From positions 17,692,985-17,756,984 of the forward strand of contig NC_135562.1 of the NCBI RefSeq assembly GCF_964340395.1: 64,000 bases of DNA. The letters are read 5' to 3'. The position numbers were made by a program, and so were the translations under genes. The stretch is from Glandiceps talaboti (Eukaryota; Hemichordata; Enteropneusta; Spengelidae). The notes below the pieces were generated by a model, which was given only the letters and a program-made list of their open reading frames with translations, was not told where the DNA came from and did no database searches. Numbering within the stretch: the stretch's first letter is position 1; every line of letters starts with the position of its first letter. This document shows, piece by piece, positions 1 to 11,714 of this stretch.

Positions 1-1284
1 GATAGAGGTTACGATGCGAATGCTTTAATCATATGCATTCATAAAGGCTGCAATGGTTTCTATGCTCCCCAGGGAATTGAGGAAGTATAAAGGGCCGTTG
101 TGTCGCTATAGATAATAACTGTAAAGCGCTTTGAGCACAGGGTGGGAAAGCACTATATAAAAACCAACATTATCATTAGTATTAAAAAAAGAAACGCTTG
201 TAATCATAAATAAACACAAATAAATATTCATGCAAGGTGATATTTCAATGTATAGGGACGTGACCTGATAGTTACTAAATGACCTTCAGACTTTGTACAG
301 CTGATTTATGCTTTGTTAACTAAGACCAGACCCGCCATATTGACAGTAGTTGTACCAAAAACACAATACCAAATGTCTAGCAAAGATAAACCAAACGTCA
401 CTAGATCACCAGAGGCAAAGCAAGGAGAAAAATTATATAGGTTTAAAAGATTATGGGACGCAGGAGCATATATCAATCTGGCGAATGAATCATGTGGTTG
501 AAAATAAAACATTCGACGTGAATAACGATATACAGAGTGATACCTGGTGTATAAGTTTGCTTCCGTTTGAAAAATTGTGTCGCAGCCTGGAAAGCTATTT
601 GTAATTATACTAAATCAAAGTAGTGATCCGTGCTAAGGAAGGTAAAGAGTCCTTTTTCACTGTTGTACAGTGTTCAAAGAAACACATTACATGATATGTG
701 TGCCCCGGTATATGTGAAAACGAGATACAAGTTATTGTGATACACTGTTCACGCTGAAGTCACTGACGTGGTAACAATGAGTTACGATTCTACAGCCCGT
801 TTCAAGTTACCTTTCACCGGCTCTGATTGATAACGCCATGCATAAACAATAAGAAACTGCATATTCTAAACTAAGACAGCAAAATCGTAATTTCTTGTTA
901 CATTCAAATGGACTAAACTTCAATGTACTGCAACTAAATGTAGACATGTGGGCCTCAATGTTTTGATGTCTGCATGGCGGCACTTTTGTTCATTTCATTT
1001 AGACAAATGTCGCAAGAAATATTGTATTGATTTAATCTTGCTAAAGTGTAGCATGTTCAGTTTCTTATAATTATTGGTTTCTGTGTTGTTGTATCAAACA
1101 GAGCAAGTTGATGGTAACTTTAAACAGGCTGTATTGTGTTTTTAAGTGTTAAGAGTTGGAGGGTCTGCAATGCTCGCGTTAACTACCAAGACTGTATGAA
1201 CCAATACAAAATACATATGTGACACACTGGTTCGATGAAAGTACTTTGAACTGGCACTAATTAATCTATTGCATACATGGCATG
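1..1284. other. Left flank, no gene recognised
   Basis: AT-rich non-coding sequence. Only short open frames occur here and none resembles a protein family I know. No good exon with flanking splice sites was found. It may be an intron or intergenic DNA of the MAM gene neighbourhood. Confidence 0.5.
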
Positions 1285-1286
1285 AA

Positions 1287-1337
<51 letters not shown>

Positions 1338-1340
1338 ATA
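1285..1340. repeat. (TAAA)n microsatellite
   Basis: About fourteen uninterrupted copies of the tetranucleotide AAAT/TAAA. It creates an artificial FIYL-type open frame on the minus strand, which is not a gene. Confidence 0.95.
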
Positions 1341-2142
1341 TATACAAAGTTTATGTATAACATGCATCGATATATACTGTATATTTACATTAGACACAAT
1401 TACTATCGCCATTTTTGTTACCTCTGTATGTGTAGTTTCGAGTAAACAAACACCAAAGGGTTACACTAGCCAGCTGTGTATGGTACTGATATGAAATTCC
1501 GATAGCTCTCGCGAGTTACGAGAGCTATTGCAGTCACAGATCAGCGCTGTTGACAGGCTAGAGTTAGACACAATTATACCCAATGTTTCGTATTACTTAT
1601 CTATTTAGTACACATAATATATCCGGGGGAGGGGGGTTAATGATGATACAGTAAGATGAAACAAAGACCAAATATAAAATGAATTAAGCTACACTACCAA
1701 AAAGCTAGTCACTAAAAAGAAAGCACAGACTAAAATACAATAAAAACAGTACATTTCAGAAAAAAATGTTGTATGTATACGGAACAATCAAACTTTGGGT
1801 GGAGTTGAATTGTTTTGTTGAATATATTGGCCGAGAGCTATACAAGTGGTTTATGAGTCATAATTTCTTGTTTATTGTGCATGTTAACAACAATATACAA
1901 GTTAATGGTCGATAGCAGTTAAATGTTTGAAATATATGTATTATCTTTTATACGTTTAACAGCCGCGGACTCCTCAGAATGGCGAAAAAGTACCATTTAC
2001 TATCATCATATACTTTCAAGTCAGGTGATGTTGACGCACACACACTGACGTTTGTTACCTGTGTTATTCATAATTGCTATTAATAGTTCGTACGGAAACA
2101 ACTCTATTACAACACCGTGAGCGGAAAATAACCTTGAACCCT

Positions 2143-2145
<3 letters not shown>
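1341..2145. other. Non-coding, no feature recognised
   Basis: AT-rich sequence with no convincing exon, RNA gene or long repeat visible by eye. A small palindrome-like stretch with GCTCTCGCGAG lies near 1505. Confidence 0.4.
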
Positions 2146-2224
<79 letters not shown>

Positions 2225-2351
2225 GTACGTATGTGCGTGTGTGCATACATACATACATACATACATACATACATACATACATACATACATACATACATAC
2301 ATGCATGCATGCATACATGCATACATACATACATGCACACATACATACATA

Positions 2352-2392
<41 letters not shown>
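2146..2392. repeat. Compound microsatellite (TA)n-(CATA)n-(CA)n
   Basis: About 77 bp of alternating TA is followed by CATA repeats with a few CATG variants, then by a (CA)n run. The change from TA to CATA to CA is typical of a compound array that grew by point mutation and slippage. Open frames across it on both strands (YIYI, HTYI, CVCV) are artefacts. Confidence 0.95.
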
Positions 2393-2394
<2 letters not shown>

Positions 2395-3035
2395 GCAACA
2401 TTTTAAACGATGTTGCTAAAATACAAACGCCACGATCACATCCGTTGTAATTATTCAGTACTGACTTAAATGTTGTGTGTATGTTTTTGTTGTATTGTTC
2501 TGCTGTGCGGTCATGTTTCTTGGCGATTGTTCGCCCACAACTCAACATATAATCCATACACTGAAAGTTTATTTTAGGACCAGATAAGGTTACACTCGAA
2601 TGACTAACTTTCACATGCATAAACAAACTGATAAGATAGTCGGCTAAGTCGCGTGAACCTACATCAGAGGGACCCGGTGCTGTTTTTGAATCAATGTTTG
2701 TCGGTTCGATAGTGATAAAATGTAGACTTTTTCCGGTACCTTCAAAGTCAGTGTTCATTGTTCACCACTGATAGAAACGACGTTCTGATCACAGGCGTTT
2801 CTATATACCTCCTGTAATGGTTGTAAATTTATGTACATGTTTTTTCACCAGTTCACCAATTTAAAATGTACACATGTAATCTACTGTTGTTTCTTGCATA
2901 TTAATTACCATAACTTTTGGAAATTTCTATGTCAAAATGAAACGAAAACCTGCCATCGTAAGGGTTGTTCTTTGTGTCACAAAAGATGTGAAATGGTACA
3001 TATTAATTTACCTATTGTGCATATTATTGCTAATG

Positions 3036-3040
<5 letters not shown>
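2393..3040. other. Non-coding, no feature recognised
   Basis: Unique-looking non-coding sequence between two microsatellites. No exon or RNA gene is supported. Confidence 0.4.
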
Positions 3041-3119
<79 letters not shown>

Positions 3120-3141
3120 ATTACTTCTAAAATGTGCATTT

Positions 3142-3180
<39 letters not shown>

Positions 3181-3183
3181 TTT
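3041..3183. repeat. (TA)n and (TTTA)n microsatellites
   Basis: A ~77 bp TA run and, after a ~20 bp spacer, a ~44 bp TTTA run. TTTA on the plus strand supplies many AATAAA words on the minus strand, so this could by chance serve as a polyadenylation region for the minus-strand MAM gene whose stop is at 3809-3811. Confidence 0.9.
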
Positions 3184-3378
3184 GAGATGTCTACAGGATT
3201 ACCCCATTTACAGACACTCTGAAATTGGAAAAGAAAAGAAAATAAAAGAAGATAAAAATACCGAAACTTCCGTTAAATTCACAAATCAACTATTTCATTT
3301 AGGACATCTAAAAGTACTGAGACTGAAAAACATGTCAGTCAATGTTGGAGTCGTCTGCATACAGGAAACAGTCAGACT

Positions 3379-3635
3379 ACTTTAGAACATCGGGAAAATC
3401 GTTAATATACATACTAACAAGAAGCAGACCCAAGATGGAACCCTGAGGTACACCTGATATAATCTTTTGCCATTTAGATGAGGTACCTCAGTGACAACAC
3501 GCTGTTGTCGATTATTTAAATAAGAACGAAACCATTCGAGAAGGCATCCACTAATATCATAGGAATTCAACTTGAATTTGATGGTTAACAGAATCAAATG
3601 CTTTCGAATAATCAAGTTACAGTGAATCTATTTAT
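3379..3635 (-). pseudogene. Non-LTR retrotransposon reverse transcriptase fragment
   Basis: Read on the minus strand, this fragment carries reverse-transcriptase palm and finger blocks in the right order, but in different frames. There is a SKAFDSVNH block (near 3600), then LEWFRSYLNNRQQRVV, then a GVPQGSILG block followed by YINDFP (near 3400-3450). Such blocks are typical of CR1/L2/Jockey-like LINEs. At least two frame changes and the lack of flanking domains show a dead, truncated copy. It lies just downstream of the MAM gene stop codon and on the same strand. Confidence 0.8.
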
Positions 3636-3808
3636 CTGCCTTTATCGAGTTCACTGCTTATAAAATGAAATGTACATATGCTATCTAGATAGGACAATTA
3701 CTCATCATATCTTCAAGGTCAAATGTGGTAGTGAGAATGGGTTGGTATAACGATTGCATTTGGTGACTAGTGTGTTGTAATGTCATGGGAATGTCAGTAA
3801 ATCACATG

Positions 3809-3940
3809 TCATGGGGATGATTCTTTAGGACACGAACTATTACGCAAAATCGCTATGTCATCCAATCCAAAATCAAATTCATTATCATGGTATTTGTCTC
3901 CAGTCGGCTTTGTTCGTCCAGTTACAGCTTGAAATACAAT
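3809..3940 (-). CDS. MAM gene terminal exon
   Basis: 132 nt: acceptor TTACAG at 3941-3946, 43 codons and TGA at 3809-3811. It reads IVFQAVTGRTKPTGDK, then FDFGLDDIAILRNSSC, then KESSP and stop. The IAxDDI-like segment followed by a Cys is the signature end of a MAM domain. It joins to the previous exon in phase 0. It is too short to stand out as an open frame and was found by looking for the missing domain end. Confidence 0.85.
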   Translation of the reverse strand: MVFQAVTGRTKPTGDKYHDNEFDFGLDDIAILRNSSCPKESSP

Positions 3941-6251
3941 CTGTAAGTATAAAAAAGATACAATGGAAGCTAGTGGAGGAGAAACAGATCCTCATCTGTC
4001 TCGGCAAAAAATCTTACTAACATTTGCCACACTTTATTGTGTGGTTTTACTTGATAAAAATCTTATGGACATTGCTACATCCTAAGGGACGATCGCACAG
4101 TGCCACACAAGCTCTAAGGGACGATCGCACAGTGCCACACAAGCTCAATAAACGAACTTCGTTCGTTTAGAGGAGGGGTCTTGCGTCAACGCAATTGCTG
4201 AACTTCATTTTTGTACTTCTAAACAAATTTCGAAAGCTTTCACGACTTTACTGATACCAGGTTCTGCATTTACTACTGAGATTTTATTATTTTATTTTAT
4301 TTTATTATTTCTAATGATGACGTGTCAATATGTGATATACAGTGCTGGGTTTCCGGTAGTATTTTAATGTGTTTACCATGTTATGTTATTTCATTACTAT
4401 ATCGATCGTAGTGGTGTGACCGAGTGCTATGGGTCGTACACATGTACGTGGTATTTGAGTAGAATCAATTTTCCTGTGTAGCTGGTATTTGAGTAGAAAC
4501 ACTTTACTTTATTGGGTATTATACGAGTCAGACACCTGTACTTGTATGAACACATAGAACTTCGACTCTTGCGATTAACAATTTGAATCATTGTAGAAAG
4601 TACAATATGATAATAATTCTTCCAATCTTTAATAGTAAGATATATATTAAATTCCATCTTCGAGTGTTAAAGATGTTTGTGTAAAGGCTTTACACTCATT
4701 TCCCTAAATACCTTTTAACTATACGATACGGCTTATAATATACGTAGGATAAACTATTTAAACAATACCAAAGGTTTCTCCACAAAAATACCATAAAGTT
4801 TCAATACTTACGTTATAAGAAGTTTTCTGCTTGATAGGTAAGAAAATGTGATTCCATCTTCCACAGATCTTGGTATCACTTTTACTGCTCCATTTAACTT
4901 GACAGGTTAAATTTCGAGTGTTTAAGAGACATACATGCAAGAATCTATTTCTCTCAACAGACTCGTTAGTCATGTAATAGTGAAATCCCAAACAGATATC
5001 GCCATTCATGATTTCAGAAATGATGAGCCTCGCAATGCTTCCACCACTGGTTGTTCCTTTAGAAGTTATCTGGGCAGATACCAAATATGTACCTGTAGGA
5101 TCAAACCCAATTTCATATTATTTAAAAATTGACAAATCTGGAAATATTCGGCGAATTTGGGAAAAAATACGAATACTCACCATTGTTCACATCATTGCCA
5201 GTCCTTTAAATATTAATTATATCTCATCGCACACATTAAAAATTATCAGAAGGTTGATCGTTTCAAATAAAATTAAGTGTATTAGTATATGTTGTTATTC
5301 ATACCCATACTTTAACGAGTGACTTAGAGGTCAAAAGAAAATCACGAACTATAATTTTCGCTCGGATACTCGCTCATTGGGTCGCCATATGACAGTGATG
5401 TTGTGATTTTTCTAATCCTGCCGTAGAGGGCGATTTAAATTTTGCCAAATTGAAGAAATATCGTGAATATAGGGTAGGCCTTCGGGTCATGAGAAATAAA
5501 GAATCAAGTAAGACCACCTTTATACAATTTCACTTAGTCATAAACAGTATAATTTTTGGCCTTCGTAAAAAATACGTATATCGAATTGCACTGTTCACTA
5601 ACCACCATCAATATGGTAATTGTGCCTCTTAATGTTGCCATGTGGATGTGAAATAAGTATTTATTTTGGGGTTTTCATTGGCCAGATGTATGAAGATATT
5701 TATCATCTTTACTTCATAGAACAATGTCATGACTTCCTACTTGAAGAATTAGGTGAAAACAACATATGCCAAGTCGTTGTCGGTAACTCAATAAATTCTA
5801 CGTACAATAACAAACATTTCACACATTTGTATAGCTTTGTTTTCAATGTATTGAATGACAACACTGATTTGGTCTATGTAGTTTCGCATTACTTTTTCAA
5901 GTAGTAAACCATGATAAGAACATCACGGACTAAATATCCAATCCTCATCCACATGGCCACTTTAATAAAAAGGTTTTCTTTTCTTTTTGCGAATAATTTA
6001 AAACAGCATAAACCAAGTGTGTGTTTGTAACTTAAGAGAGACAATTCTTTTAGCCTGAGAAGTGGGTCCTTCGAATTTGTTTGACCAACTCTTGCAAAGA
6101 AATGCAAATAACATACCATATAAGGACCTGGTTGTAACGTCATCGATTTTCAAATTAGCTGAATTAAAGCTCCATTTGTAGTCACCAGTACCCTTCAAAG
6201 TCCAGCCACACAATGTTTGGAATTCAAATCCACAAACTGTCCGATTATCTC
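3809..6251 (-). CDS. MAM-domain protein, C-terminal three exons (5' end not found)
   Basis: Three minus-strand exons join in frame to encode one complete MAM domain (meprin/A5/RPTP-mu; an extracellular adhesion or interaction module) of roughly 170 residues, ending in a stop shortly after the domain. The domain starts with CGFE and LCGW in the first exon, has GDICLGFHYYM and a W...G.W core in the second, and ends with IVFQAV and FGLDDIAILRN...C in the third. Join phases are 1 then 0, and the codon split at the first junction (G + GT) gives Gly. The first exon also begins in phase 1, so at least one upstream exon must encode a signal peptide or other domains. I found no credible candidate between 6252 and 7880, where (TA)n arrays and a MITE sit. 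There is no transmembrane segment after the domain, so the product looks secreted. The partner or ligand is unknown. Confidence 0.82.
4083..4146. repeat. 32 bp tandem duplication
   Basis: Two perfect tandem copies of a 32 bp unit containing GGGACGATCGCACAGTGCC, inside an intron of the MAM gene. The unit and the sequence after it (AAGCTCAATAAACGAACTT and an AGGAGGGGTCT stretch) recur in diverged form at about 15550-15660, so this is part of a dispersed repeat. Confidence 0.85.
4812..5092 (-). CDS. MAM gene exon 2 of 3 visible: MAM core
   Basis: 281 nt between acceptor CTACAG and donor GTAAGT, read as 2 nt + 93 codons. It contains GTYLVSAQ, then ARLI, then ICLGFHYYMTN (family pattern CLxFxYHM), VKWSS and GRWNHIFLPI. 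All match the central beta strands of MAM domains in order. It ends in phase 0 after Asn. Confidence 0.85.
6117..6251 (-). CDS. MAM gene exon 1 of 3 visible: N-terminal MAM strand region
   Basis: 135 nt. Acceptor TTTTAG and donor GTATGT flank it. It is read as 2 nt + 44 codons + 1 nt. It encodes DNRTVCGFEF and LCGWTLKGTGDYKWSF, the usual MAM opening with two cysteines, an aromatic after Gly and a DxxW motif. Reading on past the donor would give unrelated sequence, which supports the splice. Confidence 0.8.
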
Positions 6252-6477
6252 CTAAAATAACAGAATAACGTGCACGCATGTGTATTTGACGTCAGCAATC
6301 ATTAATCTTAAGTGATAGTTATTGTACATGCATCGACACAACATTATTAATTGGGACATCAATTTTCATTGGACAACGTGAAAATGCTCAATACCAGGTA
6401 ACTATTTAAAATGACGTGGTCATCGGGAATGAATGAGACATGACGCATTTAGATATTCTTCCTACATATATGTGACC

Positions 6478-6530
6478 TAAGGGGCCTTGTCATTTCGAGT
6501 TGAAGAAGTGACAAAGCCCCTTAAGGTTAC
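6478..6530. repeat. Short palindrome of a dispersed repeat
   Basis: CCTAAGGGGCCTTGTCA is followed within ~15 bp by its imperfect reverse complement TGACAAAGCCCCTTAAGG, giving a ~50 bp hairpin. The same CCTAAGGGGCCTTGTC word occurs near 50420, and GGGCCTTGTCATTTCGAG is amplified at 29290-29455. Confidence 0.75.
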
Positions 6531-6784
6531 GAGTATTTTCCGGCTGAATGAAGGACAAATACTAGAGAGGACTATGATTTTATACTTACACGCTTAGAAA
6601 ATAATGGAGACTCTGAAAGTTTTACTCATATTACATTAATTCATATTTTCACCGCACAACCTGGTTATGATTTCTACATTTCCAGTTCGAACGCATTCAA
6701 CTCGAGCACAATATATGCTGATGATCGCAATATGCGTGAAACTCCGAGTTACACCCAAGAAAGAGTTCCAGTACTACCAAAACT

Positions 6785-6998
<214 letters not shown>

Positions 6999-7002
6999 AT
7001 AT

Positions 7003-7314
7003 GTTACACCCAATCTGTGAAATTGCCCAATTCATGAAATGGGTAGGTAACAAAATAAATTTCAATTAAACAACTTTATTGTCATGTATTTCCAAACTCA
7101 TCACTTCACAATTCTTATTTTATTATAATTCAGTGTAGCTTGTGTTTTAATAGAGTTCGATAATCAACACCCCGGTTCAAAACTCTTCCCCAAAAATTTT
7201 ATTTCGCCCCGTTTAGATCGTAATCTATACTCTCATTTGCATAATTTAGCATTCCATGAACTGGGCAAAGTTACATGAATATTTCATAAATTGGGCAGTG
7301 TCACGGATTGGGTG

Positions 7315-7318
<4 letters not shown>
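7003..7318. mobile_element. MITE-like element with terminal inverted repeats between two (TA)n arrays
   Basis: Left arm 7003-7043 begins TTACACCCAATCTGTGAAAT. The right arm (about 7275-7317) is its imperfect reverse complement, ending GGATTGGGTGTAAT. Both contain a TTGCCCAATT-type core. The element is ~315 bp, has no coding capacity, and is flanked on both sides by TA microsatellite. That fits a Tc1/mariner-type MITE (TA target duplication). The superfamily is inferred from the TA context only. Confidence 0.65.
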
Positions 7319-7412
<94 letters not shown>

Positions 7413-7473
7413 CATTATATTACATTACATTACATTATAGTATATTATAGTATATTATATTATATTATATTAT
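7317..7473. repeat. (TA)n followed by (ATTAC/TATAT)n
   Basis: About 94 bp of TA grades into pentamer repeats ATTAC and then TATAT/AGTAT variants. Confidence 0.9.
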
Positions 7474-7880
7474 TACTAGTCATAAGTCACTTTGTATTCA
7501 TTTCACATTTCTTGTAAATAGTAGTTATTAGTAGTTACATTGTATTTCCCTATTTCTCGTATCAAATATTATAATTTAAGAAGTAGGTTGGATCATGGAC
7601 ACAACTAGGTATGCTTACCTATTTCCATGGTCCCCACCAGAGTTAATATATGAAATGTATACAGAAAACAAACAACTTTGCTTACAAATTACGTTCTGTA
7701 CGTACAATAACAATCTAGGTTTTTTAATCATTTAAGGTTTTTTTCACAATATATTGAGATACAAACACAGTCCTACTATATTTTGTTTCACATTATTATT
7801 TTCTATGAGGTAATTGTCATAATCCAAACACTATCCATTTCTCATCCATATAGCCACTTTAACATAATACCAGGATTGTG

Positions 7881-9032
7881 TCACCCACCAAAAATGAGAT
7901 CTCTATGGAAACCAGAGGACTGCTTCTTCCTAATCTTCCCAATGATATCATTGTTTAATTGCGAAAATAAACTGCAAGCTTCTGAAGACTGGTTCCTTTC
8001 ATTATCATAAACTACTTGCTTTCTGCCCTTACTATCAGTGTACGTTCTTGTTCCATGTACACACTGTGTTGCTTGAGTTGTTCTACGCTTCTTCAGTTCC
8101 TCAAGATCCCTTTCAAAGGCAGATCCATATTCTTTCACACGTTTCCAAAAAGTACGGTTGAATTTTTGATACAGTAAAAAATCGGCCTTGTTCCACTCAA
8201 AAATTTTCTGGCATACGTCCATGGTTAATTTAGGACGTGGTGGACCATTTTCAGGACGAACATTTCTACTTATATATAAGACGTCGTTCCAGTCCCAGCA
8301 GAAGAGTTTCTTTAGCAGTAATATTGATTCATCAAAATAGTCAGTGATTAACATTAAATCAATATTTTTCTCGAGTTTTATCAAATAATCTTCAACTGCG
8401 CTAAGGTTATTGTAGTAGAGTGCGTCGAGACCAAGATCGAATATTTGTACGTTCCTTGTAAAATAAGCAACCTCTTTTCGCGTTCTGTCCCAATAAAACT
8501 CTGGATCACGTAGATATTCTTGGAGAGTGTCAACTTTATTTATCGTACCATTGACACTTCTTACAACTGATGTTAAATCATAATAGACAAAGTCTGACTC
8601 AAAATGTGAGCATGGTTCTCTAAGTATAGATATATATTTTGTATTAGGGTACATAAACGTTTCAAATGACGTTCTGTTGTATCTAACATGCACCGTCATC
8701 ATGTTGTATTTGTAATTTTTCCAATCTCCAGGCTTAACGTTGAGGGGAGGGAGGAACAGCTTCTTGGGACTATCATCTTCAATTCTTATGACATTGAAAT
8801 GCCCACTTAGTTTGTTAGTTTTCAGCAGTGCAAGGGACAAATTTCTGTTAACTGCATATCGATTTAGTATGGATGACAAAGTCGTACTGCCAGTCTTCCT
8901 GGTTTTAATGAAGCATACATTATCAATTGGTTTGCACGTGACCGCCCTTTCTGATTCAAGGCTTGTATTAACTTTCTTCTTCAATCTAGAATACAAGTTG
9001 ATATGATTACAATGTAAAAGCGATGGGGACAT
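7881..9032 (-). CDS. Galactose 3-O-sulfotransferase (Gal3ST/cerebroside sulfotransferase family)
   Basis: A 383-codon frame for the luminal catalytic domain of a PAPS-dependent Golgi sulfotransferase that adds sulfate to galactose 3-OH of glycolipids or glycans. Visible motifs: 5'-phosphosulfate loop FIKTRKTGSTTLSSIL (residues ~41-56), VHVRYNR (~114-120), 3'-phosphate loop SILREPCSHFESDFVYY (~135-151), FDLGLD, and YFDESILLLKKLFCWDWND (~234-252). The vertebrate Gal3STs share this order. No transmembrane anchor is encoded. An in-frame TGA sits directly before the first ATG, and an acceptor-like TATTCTAG lies near 8991, just before KKKVNTSLE. So the real exon probably starts near 8990 and the anchor lies in an unidentified upstream exon. 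Which Gal3ST paralogue or acceptor sugar is involved cannot be told. Its 3' side faces the MAM gene on the same strand. Confidence 0.9.
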   Translation of the reverse strand: MSPSLLHCNHINLYSRLKKKVNTSLESERAVTCKPIDNVCFIKTRKTGSTTLSSILNRYAVNRNLSLALLKTNKLSGHFNVIRIEDDSPKKLFLPPLNVKPGDWKNYKYNMMTVHVRYNRTSFETFMYPNTKYISILREPCSHFESDFVYYDLTSVVRSVNGTINKVDTLQEYLRDPEFYWDRTRKEVAYFTRNVQIFDLGLDALYYNNLSAVEDYLIKLEKNIDLMLITDYFDESILLLKKLFCWDWNDVLYISRNVRPENGPPRPKLTMDVCQKIFEWNKADFLLYQKFNRTFWKRVKEYGSAFERDLEELKKRRTTQATQCVHGTRTYTDSKGRKQVVYDNERNQSSEACSLFSQLNNDIIGKIRKKQSSGFHRDLIFGG

Positions 9033-10106
9033 TCAAAACCAGAAACAAAAATCGTAAGACCCACTGTCATGCATGCCTATAAAAAATATAACTGTGTTAC
9101 ATCATAGTCTGATAGCTAACTGACTTGCAGAAATATAGTAGAATATGTCCTGAGACAGATGTAACAATACAATAGGAAGGGTGAAGGTTAACCATATGTC
9201 CTGAGACAGCTTGTTATAACACAATAGAAAATACAGTGATCTCCAGTAGTATGATTAATTCTTTGTAATTAAATCTATGCTCGTTCAGGAGCTGACGCAG
9301 GACTAAAGACAAAAGAAGGGTAATGAAGCAACTCGAAAAATTCAAAAGAATACATTAATATCAATAAGTTGTACGTCAGAGATGTGGGGTTTTAATCCAA
9401 TCAGCAATCTTAAACGCCAGAGAATATAATGTACCATTTTAAAATGTAAAAATATAGAGGTGAATGTGTGGGGTGGGGAGTCATTTTGGAAAATGTGGTC
9501 TTTACTGTGGAAGTCACTTTGGCTTTGATCATCGGAGCTAGGGAGGGGGGTCAGTTTGAGAAAAAAGGGCTACAAAATGTGAGTAGTACATTTTCAAGTC
9601 GTGAAATTATTGCCAATTTGACTTCTCATCAGTAAAAATCCATCTCTCTAGAACAAACATGCTTAAAATTCACATATTTACCAGGCGCAATTTACGTCAT
9701 AGTCAACGGAAAGGCATTAATTCTGACGATTTCTAAGCTTGCAAACTCGTTAGATGTTCAAAACTCACGGTCACTCAATTTGAATGGACCACTCACGTAA
9801 CCCGATTTCTAATGCATTTCTTGCAGTTAAGTAGCTCAATCCATCATTAGTGTGTCAAGTTTAGTAACTGTGTGTACGTTCGGGTTCATATGTTTTGATT
9901 AGTGACGGTATTCCCAACCTTGTACGACAAACAGCGACAGCCGTAGTGATCAAACTGTTTACAGACTTTTCGCAAATTATTGAGTTACAAAAACCGACTT
10001 GATCCATGCTGATTGCAAATGTGTTTTACAAATAGGACTACATTGTACAATCAATTGAAAGTCTGATATAAGTACACACTTGCCACCCATATGGCCACTA
10101 TAAAGG

Positions 10107-10164
10107 CACACACACACACACACACACAGAGTATTATAATGTATACGTTGTGTGTGTGTGTGTG
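10107..10164. repeat. Inverted (CA)n / (TG)n pair
   Basis: A ~22 bp CA run and a ~16 bp TG run are separated by ~20 bp, so the strand can fold back on itself as a microsatellite hairpin. A GGCCACTATAAAGG word of the GGCCACTTTAA family precedes it. Confidence 0.85.
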
Positions 10165-11590
10165 ATGCTTTATTATAGACGTTGTACAATACACACCACT
10201 TACCCTTGAAAATTAAGCAAAGGCCTACCCATCTCTTCTATGAATATGAACAGCAGCCATACTATAGCACTATACACTGACACGTGTACAAGTTGCTTTA
10301 ATTGCCATTGCATCTGTTGAGTTTGAGAAATATAATTCTATTCAATGACACACACATCTTTTCTTCTAAGATAAAACATAAAACATTACTATCTAAACAT
10401 TATATTACATAATGTACAATGGAATGAACCACACAGTGGACCATGGCATGAATCACACAAAGAACCACAAAATGAAGACATGGAAATCACATAGTACACA
10501 TCACACAGTAACAGCCGCGCCTAATGCAGACATGCTGCTGCAAAATAAGCAATAGTTTCATATTTTGGTTTCTACATTAGTTATTGCTATCACTTGTATT
10601 GTAATATAATAACAATAGTAATGTTGGTTTTTATATAGTGTGTTTTCATTAAAAAAATTGGGTTGACATCTGTGCTGAACGAATGACCCGCCATGATCTG
10701 AAACATTGTTCGAGAGTGAACCGCATTAAACAAATTTCAGTTTTCACGTTGTTTTAAAGTAAAACATAATAATATTATTCAAAGGTTTGTGAAAAGGAAG
10801 TAAACACCAATCACTTTTTTTCATAAAAGATGGTGGTTAAATTGGCGCTTGCGCAGTCTATTGCACAACACTCAAGGAAGACTACCTTGTCTATGATTGC
10901 ACCAATCGATCGCGACTTGGGGTTAACATCTATGAATAAAAAGACGCATGAGAAGATATTTCATCTCATATACTGTAATAAAAGAGTATGTTATATAAGA
11001 GTTCGGCCAGTGACTACTGATGATTAGGTTGCTTAACATGATGCTAAGTTATCGCTATCATGTTTAGACTAACGACCCCCTGGCATCCTTATCAAAAAAC
11101 ATACTAGGACCATTCAGTTGAATAATAATAGTTGCACTGTAATCAAACCTGTGTCAACTAATTTTTTATCAAAATTAGACAATTGAAGACTTTCACATTA
11201 CATATAGACGAGCTTGAACACTTTCTTCTTGATCCCAGAAACATCAGACTTGCTCTCAGCCCATGGCCTATTAAATGTTTGCTGTGTCATTATTGTATAT
11301 CAACTTAAACAAGCAGAATATACATAGCTAATTCCAATTCCACTATTATGATGTAATTTCAACGGTTACTGTAACATAGGCCTAACTATTCACTGTAACA
11401 GAGTTGACTGTGGACCGCCTTATCTCTGAAACAACTCTTAATAAGAAGTAAATCCTGTTGTTTTGAAAACATCAAGTCAAGTTTGATTGCTGAAATCTAT
11501 CTTCTACGATCAAAGTATTCTGACTAGTTACACAACGACTCACACAAACTAGCCTGTCAAGGGAAGGGCCGTACTCTCCCTCTCGCATTC

Positions 11591-11714
11591 ATCGATAGAT
11601 CCATAATACCATTGAGAGATTCACCGACTAAACAAATTTATGGCAAAGCTGTATCGATAGATCCATAATACCATTGAGAGATTCACCGACTAAACAAATT
11701 TATGGCAAAGCTGA
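11591..11714. repeat. 62 bp tandem duplication
   Basis: Two head-to-tail copies of a 62 bp unit (ATCGATAGATCCATAATACC ... TTATGGCAAAGCTG), essentially identical. The duplication is therefore recent. Confidence 0.9.

Noticed and set aside
313-501. 62-codon plus-strand frame near the left edge
   Set aside because: No recognisable family, no splice context, and opposite-strand frames of similar length overlap it.
2021-2758. Long minus-strand open frame of ~245 codons
   Set aside because: Most of it is (TA)n, (CATA)n and (CA)n translated as YIYI, MYVC and CVCV. The non-repeat ends show no domain.
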